A stretch of 64,000 nucleotides of DNA from Saccharum officinarum. Its lineage: Eukaryota > Streptophyta > Magnoliopsida > Poales > Poaceae. How positions within the stretch are numbered: position 1 is the stretch's first letter; each line of letters begins with the position of its first letter. The notes under the pieces were generated by a model. That model was given only the letters and a program-made list of their open reading frames with translations. It did no database searches and was not told the origin of the DNA. Positions 53,301-64,000 of this stretch are shown here, one piece after another. The position numbers were made by a program, and so were the translations under genes. The stretch spans positions 14,472,346 to 14,536,345 of the forward strand of contig CM036215.1 of NCBI GenBank assembly GCA_020631735.1, in the 5' to 3' direction.

Positions 53301-54047
53301 ACCTGGTGCACCTGGGGGGCAATCTTGGACATCTCAATGGCTCAAGTTTGACAACAGCTATTTCAAGGTATTGTCCATAAGTTCGCTATAGGATTACCTT
53401 CAAAGGCTTCAATCATGTAGCTTTAACAAAAACATGGGCATAACCCTTCAGGCTATCAAAGAAAGGCGAGATGAGGATCTCCTAGTTCTGCCTACTGATG
53501 CTGTGCTGTTTGAGGATTCCTCATTCAAGGTTAGTGAAGGTTCTCATGTTGCAAAAAAACTGCACATATCTAGCTTTTCTCTGGACCAAGTCTCATGATG
53601 ACTTTTCATACTTGAAGATCTATGCTGAAAAATACGCCAAGGATCAGGATGCATTCTTCGAGGACTACGCTGAAGCTCATGCCAAATTAAGCAATCTTGG
53701 GGCAAAGTTTGACCCGCCAAAGGTAAAAGGAATCAGGACACTTTCCATTCTTGAGAGGTAGAAAATAATTATGTTCTTAGGTCAAGTAAGAAGGGCAGGC
53801 CTGGTGCAGTTGGTGAGTGCTAGCTCGCCGAGTCACCAGGTCCTGTGTTCGAAGCCGTCTCTCTGCAGAATTTCTGCAGGGGTAAGACTTTACTTCGGTT
53901 ATTCCCTTCCCCAGACCCCACTCGTGTGGGAGCCTCTGGCGACCCCACTCGTGTGTGAGCCTCTGGCACTGGGTCTGCCTTTTTTTTTTCTTAGGTCATG
54001 TAACATGCTTTTCATTGAAATGTTTGCAGGGTATCTCGCTTGAGTAG
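50325..54047 (+). CDS. L-ascorbate peroxidase, organellar (rice APX5-like)
   Basis: Reduces H2O2 with ascorbate (class I haem peroxidase). Eleven exons with GT-AG introns: 50325-50408, 50500-50616, 51085-51205, 51279-51379, 51486-51573, 52746-52813, 52893-52979, 53293-53367, 53452-53529, 53618-53722, 54030-54047. They give 313 aa with all phases consistent. The N-terminus [20 protein letters not shown] is Arg/Ser-rich without acidic residues, like a mitochondrial or plastid presequence. The distal haem site [14 protein letters not shown] places Arg about 69, Trp 72 and His 73. The proximal motif [17 protein letters not shown] has its haem-ligand His at about 202. The protein ends GISLE, with no C-terminal membrane anchor, which separates it from thylakoid and peroxisomal forms. 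It closely resembles rice APX5/APX6-type enzymes. The last coding exon is only 18 bases long and follows an intron containing a SINE. Confidence 0.95.
53785..53987 (+). mobile_element. tRNA-derived SINE (Au-like) in the last APX intron
   Basis: About 203 bases flanked by exact 11-base duplications TTCTTAGGTCA (53774-53784 and 53988-53998). The 5' part has a pol III A box (TGGTGCAGTTGGTGAGT, from 53802) and a B box (GTGTTCGAAGCC, to 53856), so it is tRNA-related. The 3' end is CTGGGTCTGCC plus a T run, as in the plant Au SINE family. It lies in sense orientation within intron 10. Confidence 0.88.
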
Positions 54048-54222
54048 CTGTAGATGGAGGTGACTGAACAGGACAGAGTCATGTTCCTTTACGTGAGACC
54101 ATTTTCGAAGGTTGCAAGGAAAAGTTGTTCGAGTTCAATGACAGCTCTACAAATTGGATTCACGGATTAAAGGAAGTTTTTTGTGCCCAGCATGCTCTAT
54201 TTGAGTAGTATGCTACACTATC

Positions 54223-54228
54223 AATAAA
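54223..54228 (+). terminator. polyadenylation signal AATAAA for APX
   Basis: AATAAA lies 176 bases after the APX stop codon, at the end of a plausible 3' UTR and just before repeat DNA begins. Confidence 0.55.
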
Positions 54229-54589
54229 GCAGCATCCGTCATTTCAGGATAAATATTTGTTACACACTTACAATGTTTTCAGATTGGACGTCGTTCTTAT
54301 CGTAACCAGGGGCCCTCGATTAGTTTAGAACGATTAGAAAACTTATCGTCCGATAAGTTGCAACTAATCACGATTAGTCGTCCGATCAGACTAGCCGGAC
54401 GACTAGTTTGGGGGAGGGAGAATTTGGCCCAGCTAAAGAATTCGGCCCACCTTTAGCTGGCCCATTAGGGTAAGAAGAAAGGAGTCAGTGAGTGACGGTA
54501 CATTTCCAGCTCCCGCTGCTCTCTGCCTCTCTCGCAGCCGCCGGCGGCCTGCCTCTGGATCTCCCTCACCGGCGTCCGCAGCTCTGGCC

Positions 54590-54840
54590 GCGCCCCTCGC
54601 TGGTGTCTGCAGCTCCGCCCACAGCAGCTCCGTCCGAGCAGTTCCCCCCGTCCGTCCGTCCGCAACAGCTCCGCCCGCAGAAGCTCCGTCCGTCCATCCG
54701 CAGCAGCTCCGCCCGCAGCAGCTCTGTCCGAGCAGCAGCTCCGTCCGCCCGTCCGTCCGAGCAGCACCGCCCGCAGCTGCTCCGTCTGTCCGTCCGTCCG
54801 CAGCAGCTCCGTCCGAGCAGCTCCGCCCACAGCTCCGCCC
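54590..54840. repeat. degenerate GC-rich minisatellite (CAGCTCCGTCCG)
   Basis: About 15 diverged copies of a 12-18 base unit around CAGCTCCGTCCG or CAGCTCCGCCCG. All three frames stay open on both strands because the repeat lacks stops, so the frames are not evidence of a gene. Confidence 0.75.
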
Positions 54841-55034
54841 CACGCCTAGTTTTTCTTTGGTCAGCAGTCAGCACTCACCATGACACCATCAGGCATCAGC
54901 AAGCAGCAGTTACAGGTAAGTGGCCAAATCACCATGATAATGATTCATTGCAAACATGATTACATGCCAAACTGTGATTGGTTGCTTGCCTCTAACATTT
55001 ACCTATTTATTATGGCCATGTTTACATATATTTA

Positions 55035-55438
<404 letters not shown>

Positions 55439-55507
<69 letters not shown>
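55439..55507. repeat. (AT)n microsatellite
   Basis: About 69 bases of AT repeats, probably the other half of the run at 55039-55171. Confidence 0.95.
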
Positions 55508-55510
<3 letters not shown>

Positions 55511-55797
55511 GATCAGGTCATCTAGGCACAAGGACGACTAAATGTCCGACTAGCCGATTAGACCGATTAGGACCGACTAATCGATCCTTATCGATGACTA
55601 ATCGCGATTAGTCGTCTGATCGGTGGTCATACGACTAGCCTCGATAATACGATCTGAAAACATTGCACACTTACACTAACCGAAGTTTACCTTGGTTGCT
55701 GTATGGTACTGCATTCAGCTTACCAAATGATCATATTCCACCGAATTGAACCAATAATTGTTCTTCCGCTGTTTGTCATTTGTGCTATGGGCTTGAT

Positions 55798-56893
55798 AGC
55801 GTCCAGACGTCTGAACGGACGGGGCGTCTGGATGCTCGCACTTGTAGTTTGTTTTTCACCTCGTTTCATGCACCCATGTGGGACCTGCACTGCCCGAACA
55901 CCAATATCATCAAGAAGAGGGAGAGGAGATGGCGGGCCTAGCCGGTGTCTGGAGGAGAAAAAGCCGAGGGGAGGCAGCCGAAAGCGAGGAGGGAAATGCA
56001 ACACTCGATCTACTTTCAAAACATCTAGATGTAACACTTGCAACGTACGTTTAAAGACACTTGAAACATCCATCTGGAATACTTGTAAAAACACCTAAAA
56101 CATTTTAAAACCACTGTAAAACATAAGCAATGTCTATATAAAACATTTGCAACATATGTGTGAAACATATGCAACATTTAAATAAACACACTTGCAATAT
56201 ACGTCTAAGAAAAACAGATGAAACATTGGGAACAAAAGCTTGCAACATACGTGTACAACTATTGCAACATATGCCACATCCCGATCTACTTTTGCAATAT
56301 CCACATGAGCACTTGCAACACACCTATGAAACATTTGGAACATAGCCTTACAACATGCGTTTTTCACCCTTCTTCCGTACAATGCAGCGCAGAGCGAGGG
56401 GGCGGCCGGTTCGAGCCAGCCAGCAGCTGAGGATGGTGGTGTGGCTTGGCAGCGGCCAATTGCGCCTGCACCTGGCCTGGCCCTGGCCAGCGACGACCCC
56501 CCTCTCCTGGTCGCCTGGCCTGGGCGCGCATGGCGCAGTGGGGAAGGAGGCGCCGCTACAGTCACCGAGCACACACATGGAGTTTGGAGGCAGAGGGCGA
56601 GGTGCCGGCGATTGGGTCTGACGGCAGCTGCAGTCGGTGGGGCGGCTGGCAACATACCTCATGCAGAGGATTCCTCCTCTTCGTGGGGACACAGGTGCCA
56701 CGGGGATGGGGGCGCCGCAGGGGATGGCGGTGGCGGCATGGGATGGAGGTGGCAGCACAGTAGATTGGGACAGTTGGACGGCCGTACAACGACGTGAAGC
56801 CACAACGGATGAATGCAGAGTAGGGGAGACAAGCTTGCGTGAGGAGATTTGATTTTTTTTTCTCAGGTCCGGACGGACGGACGTCCGTGGCCA
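55798..56893. mobile_element. Mutator-like non-autonomous element
   Basis: The left end GCGTCCAGACGTCTGAACGG and the reverse complement of the right end (GGACGTCCGTCCGTCCGGAC) are imperfect inverted repeats. The left third holds degenerate AACATTTGCAACATATGTG-type units. The centre and right (56350-56850) is GC-rich with open frames on both strands that I cannot match to a family. A Pack-MULE-like captured fragment is possible but unproven. Confidence 0.5.
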
Positions 56894-57236
56894 AGTATTA
56901 CCGATCTTACGTGTGATTGATATGCTGCTCTGAAGGTATCAGCTCATGTCCTTCAAAAAAAAAAACAACTCGTGTCCTTGTTAGACAACCAAAACGGCAT
57001 AAATCAGTGTCTAGCAATATCACTTCAGCATACCCTTCAGTACAAACGCATATGTCCAACTCGGATTGGAGCTTGCTGTTTTTATGCTTACCGTGTTGAA
57101 CAGGGATTTGAAGGAATCGCAGTGTGCATGTGACCCTCTATAGCTCATGCAATATTACTAGACCTGGCAAACAGTATCAGTTCAACACTTTCATAACGTC
57201 GTTCAACACTTCCATAACGAATCATTCTCTGGCAGC

Positions 57237-57251
57237 ACTGTGGTTGCAAAA
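57237..57251. repeat. LINE target-site duplication, left
   Basis: ACTGTGGTTGCAAAA, repeated exactly at 57611-57625 on the other side of the LINE fragment. Confidence 0.9.
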
Positions 57252-57610
57252 TAAATTGATTCAACATCGGTTGAGATGGTTTGGACATGTCCAACGGAGG
57301 CCTCCTGAGACGCCGGTGCGTAGTGGAGTTCTAAAGCGGGCCGATAATGTAAAGAGCGGTAGAGGTCGACCTAAACTAACTTGAGACGAGTCCGTTAAGA
57401 GAGATCTTAAGGAGTGGAATATCCCCAAGGATTTAGCTATGGACAGGAGCGCTTGGAGATTAGCAATCAACGTGCCTGAACCGTGACCTTTTTTGTCTTG
57501 TGCCCTTTATGTCCCTTTATGTGTCTCCCTGTTTCTCGTCTCTTTTGGGTTTCATCTCTAGCCTACCCCAACTTGCTTGGGACAAAAGGCTATGTTGTTA
57601 TTGTTGTTGT
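57252..57610 (+). mobile_element. 5'-truncated LINE insertion
   Basis: The plus-strand frame encodes the C-terminal tail of a plant LINE reverse transcriptase: RLRWFGHVQRRPPETPVRSG, then KSGRGRPKLT, then a TGA where relatives have Trp, then DLKEWNIPKDLAMDRSAWRL and INVPEP with a stop. The 3' UTR ends GGGACAAAAGGCTATGTTG plus a short TTG run. Exact 15-base target duplications flank it, so the truncation arose at insertion by the usual incomplete target-primed reverse transcription. It cannot move. Confidence 0.92.
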
Positions 57611-57625
57611 ACTGTGGTTGCAAAA
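57611..57625. repeat. LINE target-site duplication, right
   Basis: Second copy of the 15-base duplication, directly after the TTG-rich LINE tail. Confidence 0.9.
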
Positions 57626-57774
57626 CGACTCGGATTTAAGAACTGTGCAAGGGACGCATTCTATTGGCCATGCAGAAAAGGGAGAAAACCGTGTAGCAAT
57701 GACATACATTAAGACATAAGAAGACTTCATATTTACAACTAAAAAGATACAAGTCACTCTAGATGGCCAATGAT

Positions 57775-57780
57775 TTTATT
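57775..57780 (-). terminator. polyadenylation signal for the ARC5-like gene
   Basis: The minus strand reads AATAAA about 73 bases after the stop codon at 57853. Confidence 0.5.
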
Positions 57781-57852
57781 ACAGCATAGGAAGTTAGAAA
57801 CACTCTACCTGGAGTCCTAGCCTACCAAGCTACTGCTAAATTTTGGGCTGAA

Positions 57853-60800
57853 CTACTGCCTAACCTGAAGAGAATTGAGCTTCTTGTTTATCTCCCCAAA
57901 CTTTTCCTTTAAACGCTTGATCTGAATCCAGTGAAACAATACTAAATATTCGGAATGATCTTAACATGGTAAGCACTTAAAACCGTAGTTCATTTTATAT
58001 AGAAAGACATACCCGCTTCAGTTCGATCTCCAGCTCTCGCTTCTTCTGCCCAAGTGACTGGCGCAACTGAGTGACATCAAAGATGCTATCAAGTTCCTCT
58101 TCAAAAGCTGATTCAAGGTCTTGTCTTAGAAGTGCTGGTAATTTGTCAACAATCGGCATGAGGAGAAAGCAATTGAACTGCAATTTCATTATGAGCCAAA
58201 GCATTATGCCATGAACAAAGGAAAAGGAACAGCTTTAGTAAGAAATATCTGGTGACCTAGTGCATAACAGGTTTTCGGATGATGGAGACCTTCAGTTCAG
58301 TGGTGACAAGAAAATGCTCTTTGATTCCATGAAAAATCTGGTGAACCAGCGCATAAACAAGTCTTTCAGACGAGGGCACTAGCCGTCTGTTCCAGAGTGT
58401 GCTATCCAATAGATCAACTAGTCTTGTCTCTGCCACAGCACTGGACGAATTCGCGTCTGAAGAATGGTTTGACTTCGAGTCACCCTTTGCCCTATCCTGT
58501 TTGGTGTCATTCAACCCAGAAAACTGCTCGTTCAGTGCATTTACTGAAAGTTGCTCTGGTGCTACAAATGAATCAAGGAAATGTCTCAATCCAGCACGGT
58601 TCTGCATCCAATAGAGCAAAAACATCACACGCATGCTGATAGCACGTATTTAAAATTCCTACGGAGTAAAAATTGCACCTTGTTGTGAAGGGACCAAGTG
58701 ACATAACGAGTGGTACTCTCCAAATCTTCCATACACCTGCATTAGAAATTTGAACATGCAAAGAAATAAAAAACCATGTAACAATTAACACAGCCTATAG
58801 AAGCACATCAGTGGAAACACAAAGGATGTGATTTAGCAGTTATGACTAAGGAGTAAGGAGCCAGCTTGAACAATAGCCAACAAACACATTAGAGTAAATA
58901 TCTCTTAACAGCTGCATCTAGGTCTTGTTTGTTTTAACTTGCAGATTGTGAACAGTGGATTTCAGGTTGTTACAATCTGCAAGCAAGGGGGGGGGGGGGT
59001 GTAGATTGTAACAAACTGAAAGCTAAAACAAACAAGGCATAGTTCTATTTTACTAATTCACTTAACTGAAAAACATAAACCCCTCAAATCCCTTATTACA
59101 AAATGCTCAGGGACACCAGATTTGACATCAACAGATCAAACAGAGGTAAAAGGTATGATGGCAAGAAACTAAGAATAGGGATATCCACATTCCACCATTT
59201 ACACTTCATTGATGAATGCAGTTCTTTGATTCTATCCATTGTGACAAACTCAAAACCGCCTTCACTAGAGATAATCACTAGACCAAATAACTCCATCATT
59301 CCATAAATATTGTGAAACAAAATGACTAGCACTATAACTAGTCAACTCCCTGCCCACCACTGAGAGCATATGCTGAGAAGGATCCATACACCTTTTCATC
59401 AAATATGATATTCCATTCAATCTTAAAGTGTACCTGTTTTTATCTTTTTTCAATTTGAATGGAAACCGGAAAGTGACAGCTGACAAGCATAACTAAGTAA
59501 ATGAGTGAGAAAAAAGTTTTCAACACTCATAGATAAAGCCAAATAGCCAACCTATATTTTTCAAAGGGTGATCCATAGATAGCACAATAACTGTTGACAA
59601 CAAGAAATGTTAGAAGAGGTGGCTGCAGTTTCAACTCAAAGATGCTAGATGCAAGATGTCAATATGAGCATTGCCTTTGCAAATAAATTGTATTTTGACT
59701 AGATTGCCCACAAGCAAATAAACAAGACAGCCATTCATATGTATCAGAATCTGGAAGGTTTACCTTTGACGACATGATTGCTCAGTGGATTCAGCAAACC
59801 TCTTGAATGCTTCCTGGACACGCCTTACAAGCACTTCATGGCTACTAAAGCGCTCACCATCTTTCTGCAAAGTCCCATTAGAGTAATTTCCAGAAAGAAA
59901 AAAAAATCAAAAGACAAAGAAAAATCATATCATTTGAATAACTTAAGGACAAATTAGTACCTCCAGCAGATAAACAGAGATTGGGATCAGCCTCTTCAGT
60001 ATGTATAAAAGCCTAAAACCCAACTGCATTAAGATTAAGTAACAGTTATCAATCTCAGAAACATAGTAATCAAATCAAGATCAAAACCTATCTAACCCTA
60101 CAAATAGTTGAACTATTTAATTATTTTGTTGATCATGCTATTGCTACCACTATCCAAATATATCACATGCTTTAGCAAGGGAATGTATTGCACAAGAAGG
60201 CCAAACGAAAAAGATGCATCCATCATGAAAATGACTGTTGCAGGTTTCTGAAACCATAATCACACAAAGTATGGCAAATGTATATCTGGAAATGGAACAT
60301 GACGAAATCCAAATGGCAGATCAATAATGAGCCCACACATGAGGCAAGCTGACCAACCTGATGAAGGAATGGCTCAAATGTGTCACGTGCTTTTGCCACG
60401 GCAATTACACAAGCAGTCCTAACAAAACCAGTCAATGTTCAGAATGAAGAAAATATACACAGTGCAGCTATATTATTTCGGAATGAAAAATGTGCTTATC
60501 TATATTCAATCCAAGAAAACTAAGTACAGACATACAGTTTTACTCAGGTCAATTTCAGTCAAGTTAAACTAACTTTAAATTTCGTACAGTTCTAAAAGAT
60601 CATCATGTAAGAGATTAGGCACAAGATAGTTGATTGATTATCAGGGACATGAGGTTACACATATATAGGCAAGGATGTCCCAGCTTTATAGAAACAGAAC
60701 CAGCGGGGGATCCTTGCCTATTAGATAACAATCAATCAATCAATCTATCTATCTATCTATCCTAACCATATAAGCACTAGGCCTGTCTAACGCATCATTT

Positions 60801-62721
60801 AAAATGTCCAATATAAGGATGCCATCTTTAAAATAAAGAAACCACAAAAAACTGAAGAAAGAAAGAATAGTAGACTAATACAACTTAACAACACCTCGCA
60901 TTGCATTTTGTGTTTTGATGCAATTTCTTGTTGTCAATATAATAATCTAATCCTACCCTTAGCATGAGCCTAGAATATCCTATTCAATGTTTGCAGATTT
61001 GAATCTCTTCCACTGATGTCATTTTAACTCAATCTGATCATAGGAATGTAGGATCCTAGGATCCATATCATGGTGATAACACTAAGGCCTTGTTCGGTTA
61101 TATCGGAACAATTCCCAGCCGCACAATTCGTTCTCAAATTTGTACTAGCCAGGAACTATTCCGCGCCAGGAATGGCCCGTTCCGGCATAACCGAATGGGC
61201 CTAAGAAAGAGAGTACCTGGAGTAGTTTGTCCCATCATGAATATCCTCAACACCACAAGCATTGACAATTTCCTCCCTAGTTATTGGAGGGCACCTGATA
61301 CTACCAACTACCAGACGAAATTCAGCCATTGCCCGATGGTATTGTGCACCACCATAAAGACGCATTCCACCATTCTGCAAAAAGGACATTTCAAACATTT
61401 GATAAATGAATTAAAAGTGCACTTAATATAATTGTAATCTATATTACATCCGTAGCCAAGGTAGTAGTATATGGTGTGTGCGAACAATAAACTAATACAA
61501 CTAGCTGAGTAGTGGAGATAAAATATGTTTACCCTTTAGCTTCTGTAGAAAACAAATGCTTAATGTTCAAAACGTGGTAAAAGATCATGGCTTCATGGGG
61601 TCAACTACTCAAGTAGCTGAAATCAGCATGCCACTCCTAAGTACTAATTGATTAAAGGCTTGTCACTTGTTAGGAAAGCATATTAAACACAGTCAGAGAG
61701 TAGTAGTGTGCATCTTTAGTACCAAAAAGAAAAGAAAAAAAACAGAACTTACTGGCATCATCTTGTTCGGGAGCTGGAAATTCTCACTTCCAGTAAATGT
61801 TCCTCCATTAATCCTCTCGTTAACTAAAGTTTCTCCTGTGGTCCAACAGTTTAAATGTCATAACAAAGCAGAATGTAGCAAGAACCTCAAGACCTCCATA
61901 AAATAAATCACATGACATTAAACACTCACCAAATTTATCAGGAGGTGCCACCACCATGCCTTTCAATAGCAAAGATAACTGAAATGAAATAATCAGGCAT
62001 TAATTTTAAGTCTATCTCAAACAGCTTTTATTTCTGAATACAACATTCTAAGAGAATTCGTGGAATCAAATGCTGTAGTGCAAGAAGATTGCACCATCTA
62101 AGTACTAATGTAGTTTTTTCCTTATAATATGTGGTACAAGCACCTTGGTCAAAAATAAGTCATGGAATAGCTGAGCTTTCTCCTTCAGTTTGGCTTCATT
62201 CAGATCACTGTTCAGATATAGGATGTCAACATAAATAATACATCTTGAATAACAAATATATTATCATGAGCATGTAAAGTTGGACATATGGGGAAGAACG
62301 TAACCCAGCCTTCCATCAAAGCTTTGAGCTTCAAAAACACCACATAACCCACTACAAGGAAGGATCCACTTTATTTAACAGGTAATCAACTAAAAGTCTA
62401 AAACATCACCTGAGTTCATGACTGATTTCACGCAATTTACTTGTTGTATTTCGATGTTGCTTCTCAAGAAGTGGAATGATTAATGGAACACTCTCAACAT
62501 ACCTTTCAGTAACAGAAACAACATATGTATCATTCAAAAGAAAGATATGAGAATGAGAAAAGACATTATTGGCTAATACACCAGTACCTCTTCTGCAGCA
62601 ACTCTTCCAAATATAATCTTAAATTACCCACTCCAATTCTATCTTTCTCCTTGGTTGTAAGTGACCTTCCTAACTTATCTTCAATAGATGCAATGTCTTC
62701 CATCTCTCTTGATAAGATGGC
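57853..62721 (-). CDS. plastid-division dynamin ARC5/DRP5B-like (3' part)
   Basis: Dynamin-related GTPase that assembles on the outer side of the dividing chloroplast (and peroxisome) and drives scission. Thirteen minus-strand exons fit with GT-AG junctions and consistent phase: 62721-62588, 62502-62410, 62207-62144, 61978-61930, 61835-61753, 61374-61217, 60418-60358, 60023-59961, 59864-59764, 58736-58679, 58601-58290, 58177-58013, 57921-57853 (469 codons plus stop). Signature runs are SREMEDIASIEDKLGRSL, LLKGMVVAPPDKFGETL, GGMRLYGGAQYHRAMAEFR, REEIVNACGVEDIHDGTNYS, TTRYVTWSLHNKNRAGLRHF, and a GED-like end LPALLRQDLESAFEEELDSI. These are in the same order as Arabidopsis ARC5, of which this is the middle domain to the C-terminus. 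The N-terminal GTPase exons are not seen before the gap at 63955. The first listed exon has a weak acceptor context. Confidence 0.93.
58922..59040. mobile_element. short MITE in an ARC5-like intron
   Basis: The left end GTCTTGTTTGTTTTAACTTG and the right end AAGCTAAAACAAACAAGGC are inverted copies. The centre has a run of about 13 G residues (58988-59000). It lies in the intron between exons 59864-59764 and 58736-58679. Confidence 0.7.
60728..60762. repeat. (AATC)n(TATC)n microsatellite
   Basis: A few AATC units followed by about four TATC units within an intron of the ARC5-like gene. Confidence 0.85.
61086..61201. mobile_element. small Tourist-like MITE, 116 bp, next to a splice donor
   Basis: The left end GGCCTTGTTCGGTTAT and the right end ATAACCGAATGGGCC are inverted repeats. 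TAA duplications flank both ends (61083-61085 and 61202-61204), as for PIF/Harbinger MITEs. It lies 15 bases downstream of the exon ending at 61217. Confidence 0.82.
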
Positions 62722-63954
62722 CTTCATGACAACACAATAAAAAAAACATTAGAGGCCTTGTGGAAAAGTTTCCTGCTTACGTTATACGGAGTACATACAT
62801 AAGAGAAAAGGCCCAAATTTGGATATCTAATGAGCAATGCTGGCAAAAAAGCTGCTCTGAAACACAGGCATTGTGTACTGTAAAGTAGTTCAGTTAGAAC
62901 ATTCCCTAGAAGCAGTTTTTTTCTTTCTATGTTATTCCATCCTTTGGAATATATTATGTTTAGGATTTCAGTAGTCAAACTCTGTTGATTTTTTTAATGA
63001 AAAACTATGGGGAAGTTCATCACAGTATTGTTATAAAATAAAGGCAGTTATGTACATAGAACAAGGTTAAATTGCAAAGTAGTAATATGATGTAATTGTA
63101 ATGTAGCCCTTGGAAACAATAACATTCATTATTCTTTATGAGACAGTACTTTCACAATATAATATCTTTTAAACTTTTCACTAACATATATTACTATGAA
63201 AGCTGATCGTCAGCATTCCTTTTTGTAGATTGTGTTGTTAAAAAAGGCAGCATACATGAAAGGGGTACAACATGTCATTTGATCCTACAAATATCAGTTG
63301 TAAATCCAATAGCAGCACACACTTCACAGACATAATAGAAGTGTTGTCGATTACATTCTTAACCCCCACAGGAAGTACAAACCTATCTGTTAGTCACAGG
63401 TTATTCCTAGAGTAGTCTTTACCCTACAGAAATGGATAGAAATATAGGCACATCCGCACATACTCTTGGAGTGGCACCACGAAGTGGAGTCTGAGAAGCT
63501 TCAAAAGTCAAAGCAACATGTCTTTTATATTTGAGTCAAAAATCAATATGTAGTTAAAAAAGCACAGAAAGTACTCCCTCCTTTTATTTTTTTTGTAAGG
63601 CATGGTATGATCCCATGTGGTCACCAATGTCACATTTTGACCATTATATTTTTTTTCTCAAATGCACAGCAAGCTGTGTATCATTTTATCAAGAAGAAAA
63701 GAAATAGTACATTTTCACCATTAATACTCATATATTGTAATGTTCGTAAATATGAATTTGACATTATGGTTTACAGAAGTGTTTTCAAATATAAATCCTA
63801 TGATATCAAATTTGTATGTCTAATCTACAAAATTATTAGATTAAGTGCTAATTCAAAGATTAACAAGTTTGAATCTTATTTGTGTGTAAACCTTACAAAA
63901 TGAAAATGAGGATCCTGTGGCTTCCATGTATAAACTTGAGTCCCTAAAAAGCTA
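62722..63954. other. intron of the ARC5-like gene, no further exon recognised
   Basis: AT-rich sequence with no frame resembling the end of a dynamin GTPase domain. A 'TACTCCCTCCTTTTATTT' near 63572 looks like one end of a Stowaway-type element. The missing upstream exons should lie in or beyond the gap. Confidence 0.55.
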
Positions 63955-64000
63955 NNNNNNNNNNNNNNNNNNNNNNNNNNNNNNNNNNNNNNNNNNNNNN
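63955..64000. other. assembly gap, continues past window
   Basis: Run of N to the end of the window. Confidence 0.99.

Noticed and set aside
53800..53860. tRNA gene
   Set aside because: A and B boxes are present, but the sequence does not fold as a complete tRNA and is flanked by SINE target duplications with a T tail. It is a tRNA-derived SINE.
54465..54960. Overlapping Ala/Ser/Arg/Gly-rich frames on both strands
   Set aside because: They arise from the GC-rich CAGCTCCGTCCG minisatellite, which lacks stops in every frame. There is no conserved domain.
63440..63500. Possible further ARC5-like exon on the minus strand
   Set aside because: A short open stretch exists, but its translation does not resemble the expected end of the dynamin GTPase domain and no splice pair fits.

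Overview
This window is nuclear plant DNA, most probably from a grass, and perhaps a panicoid/andropogonoid one. The evidence is GC-rich first exons next to AT-rich introns, Stowaway- and Tourist-type MITEs beside genes, a Sirevirus-type Ty1/copia element, long TA microsatellites, and an ascorbate peroxidase that resembles the rice APX5-type organellar enzyme. Taxon and gene identities come from reading translations and splice sites by eye. No search was run.

Layout, left to right: (a) 1-2.6 kb, AT-rich degraded repeat. (b) 2.9-8.3 kb, complete 10-exon class-3 aldehyde dehydrogenase (+). (c) 8.3-11.1 kb, spacer with three MITE-like elements. (d) 11.2-14.4 kb, complete 7-exon WDR44-like WD40 protein (+). 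(e) 15.1-16.7 kb, intronless divergent NAC-domain gene (-), whose C-terminus probably lies in another frame. (f) 17.2-33.3 kb, decayed Ty3/gypsy gag region (-), split by a structurally complete 13.5 kb Sirevirus-like copia element (18172-31647, minus orientation). The copia element has TSDs, two nearly identical LTRs, PBS, gag, pol, a third ORF and a PPT. (g) 35-42 kb, a mobile-element graveyard: TA repeat, decayed MULE transposase, two LINE 3' regions, and a 100-N gap whose flanks overlap each other. (h) 42.3-45.7 kb, 4-exon Golgi PMT-type putative methyltransferase (-) with a one-base frame break in its linker. (i) 46-50 kb, MITE-rich spacer. (j) 50.3-54.0 kb, 11-exon organellar ascorbate peroxidase (+) with a SINE in its last intron. 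(k) 54.2-57.6 kb, nested repeats including a 5'-truncated LINE with clean TSDs. (l) 57.9-62.7 kb, 3' portion of a plastid-division dynamin ARC5/DRP5B-like gene (-), whose GTPase-encoding part lies beyond the right-hand gap.

The genes are unrelated housekeeping or regulatory plant genes and form no operon or cluster. ALDH3 (aldehyde detoxification) and APX (peroxide removal) are both stress-related, but the sequence does not tie them together. I found no convincing new biological system. The most informative observations are the young nested Sirevirus with palindromic CCGGACGCG arrays and an unusual third ORF, the failed contig overlap at the gap, and the frame breaks in the PMT and NAC genes.
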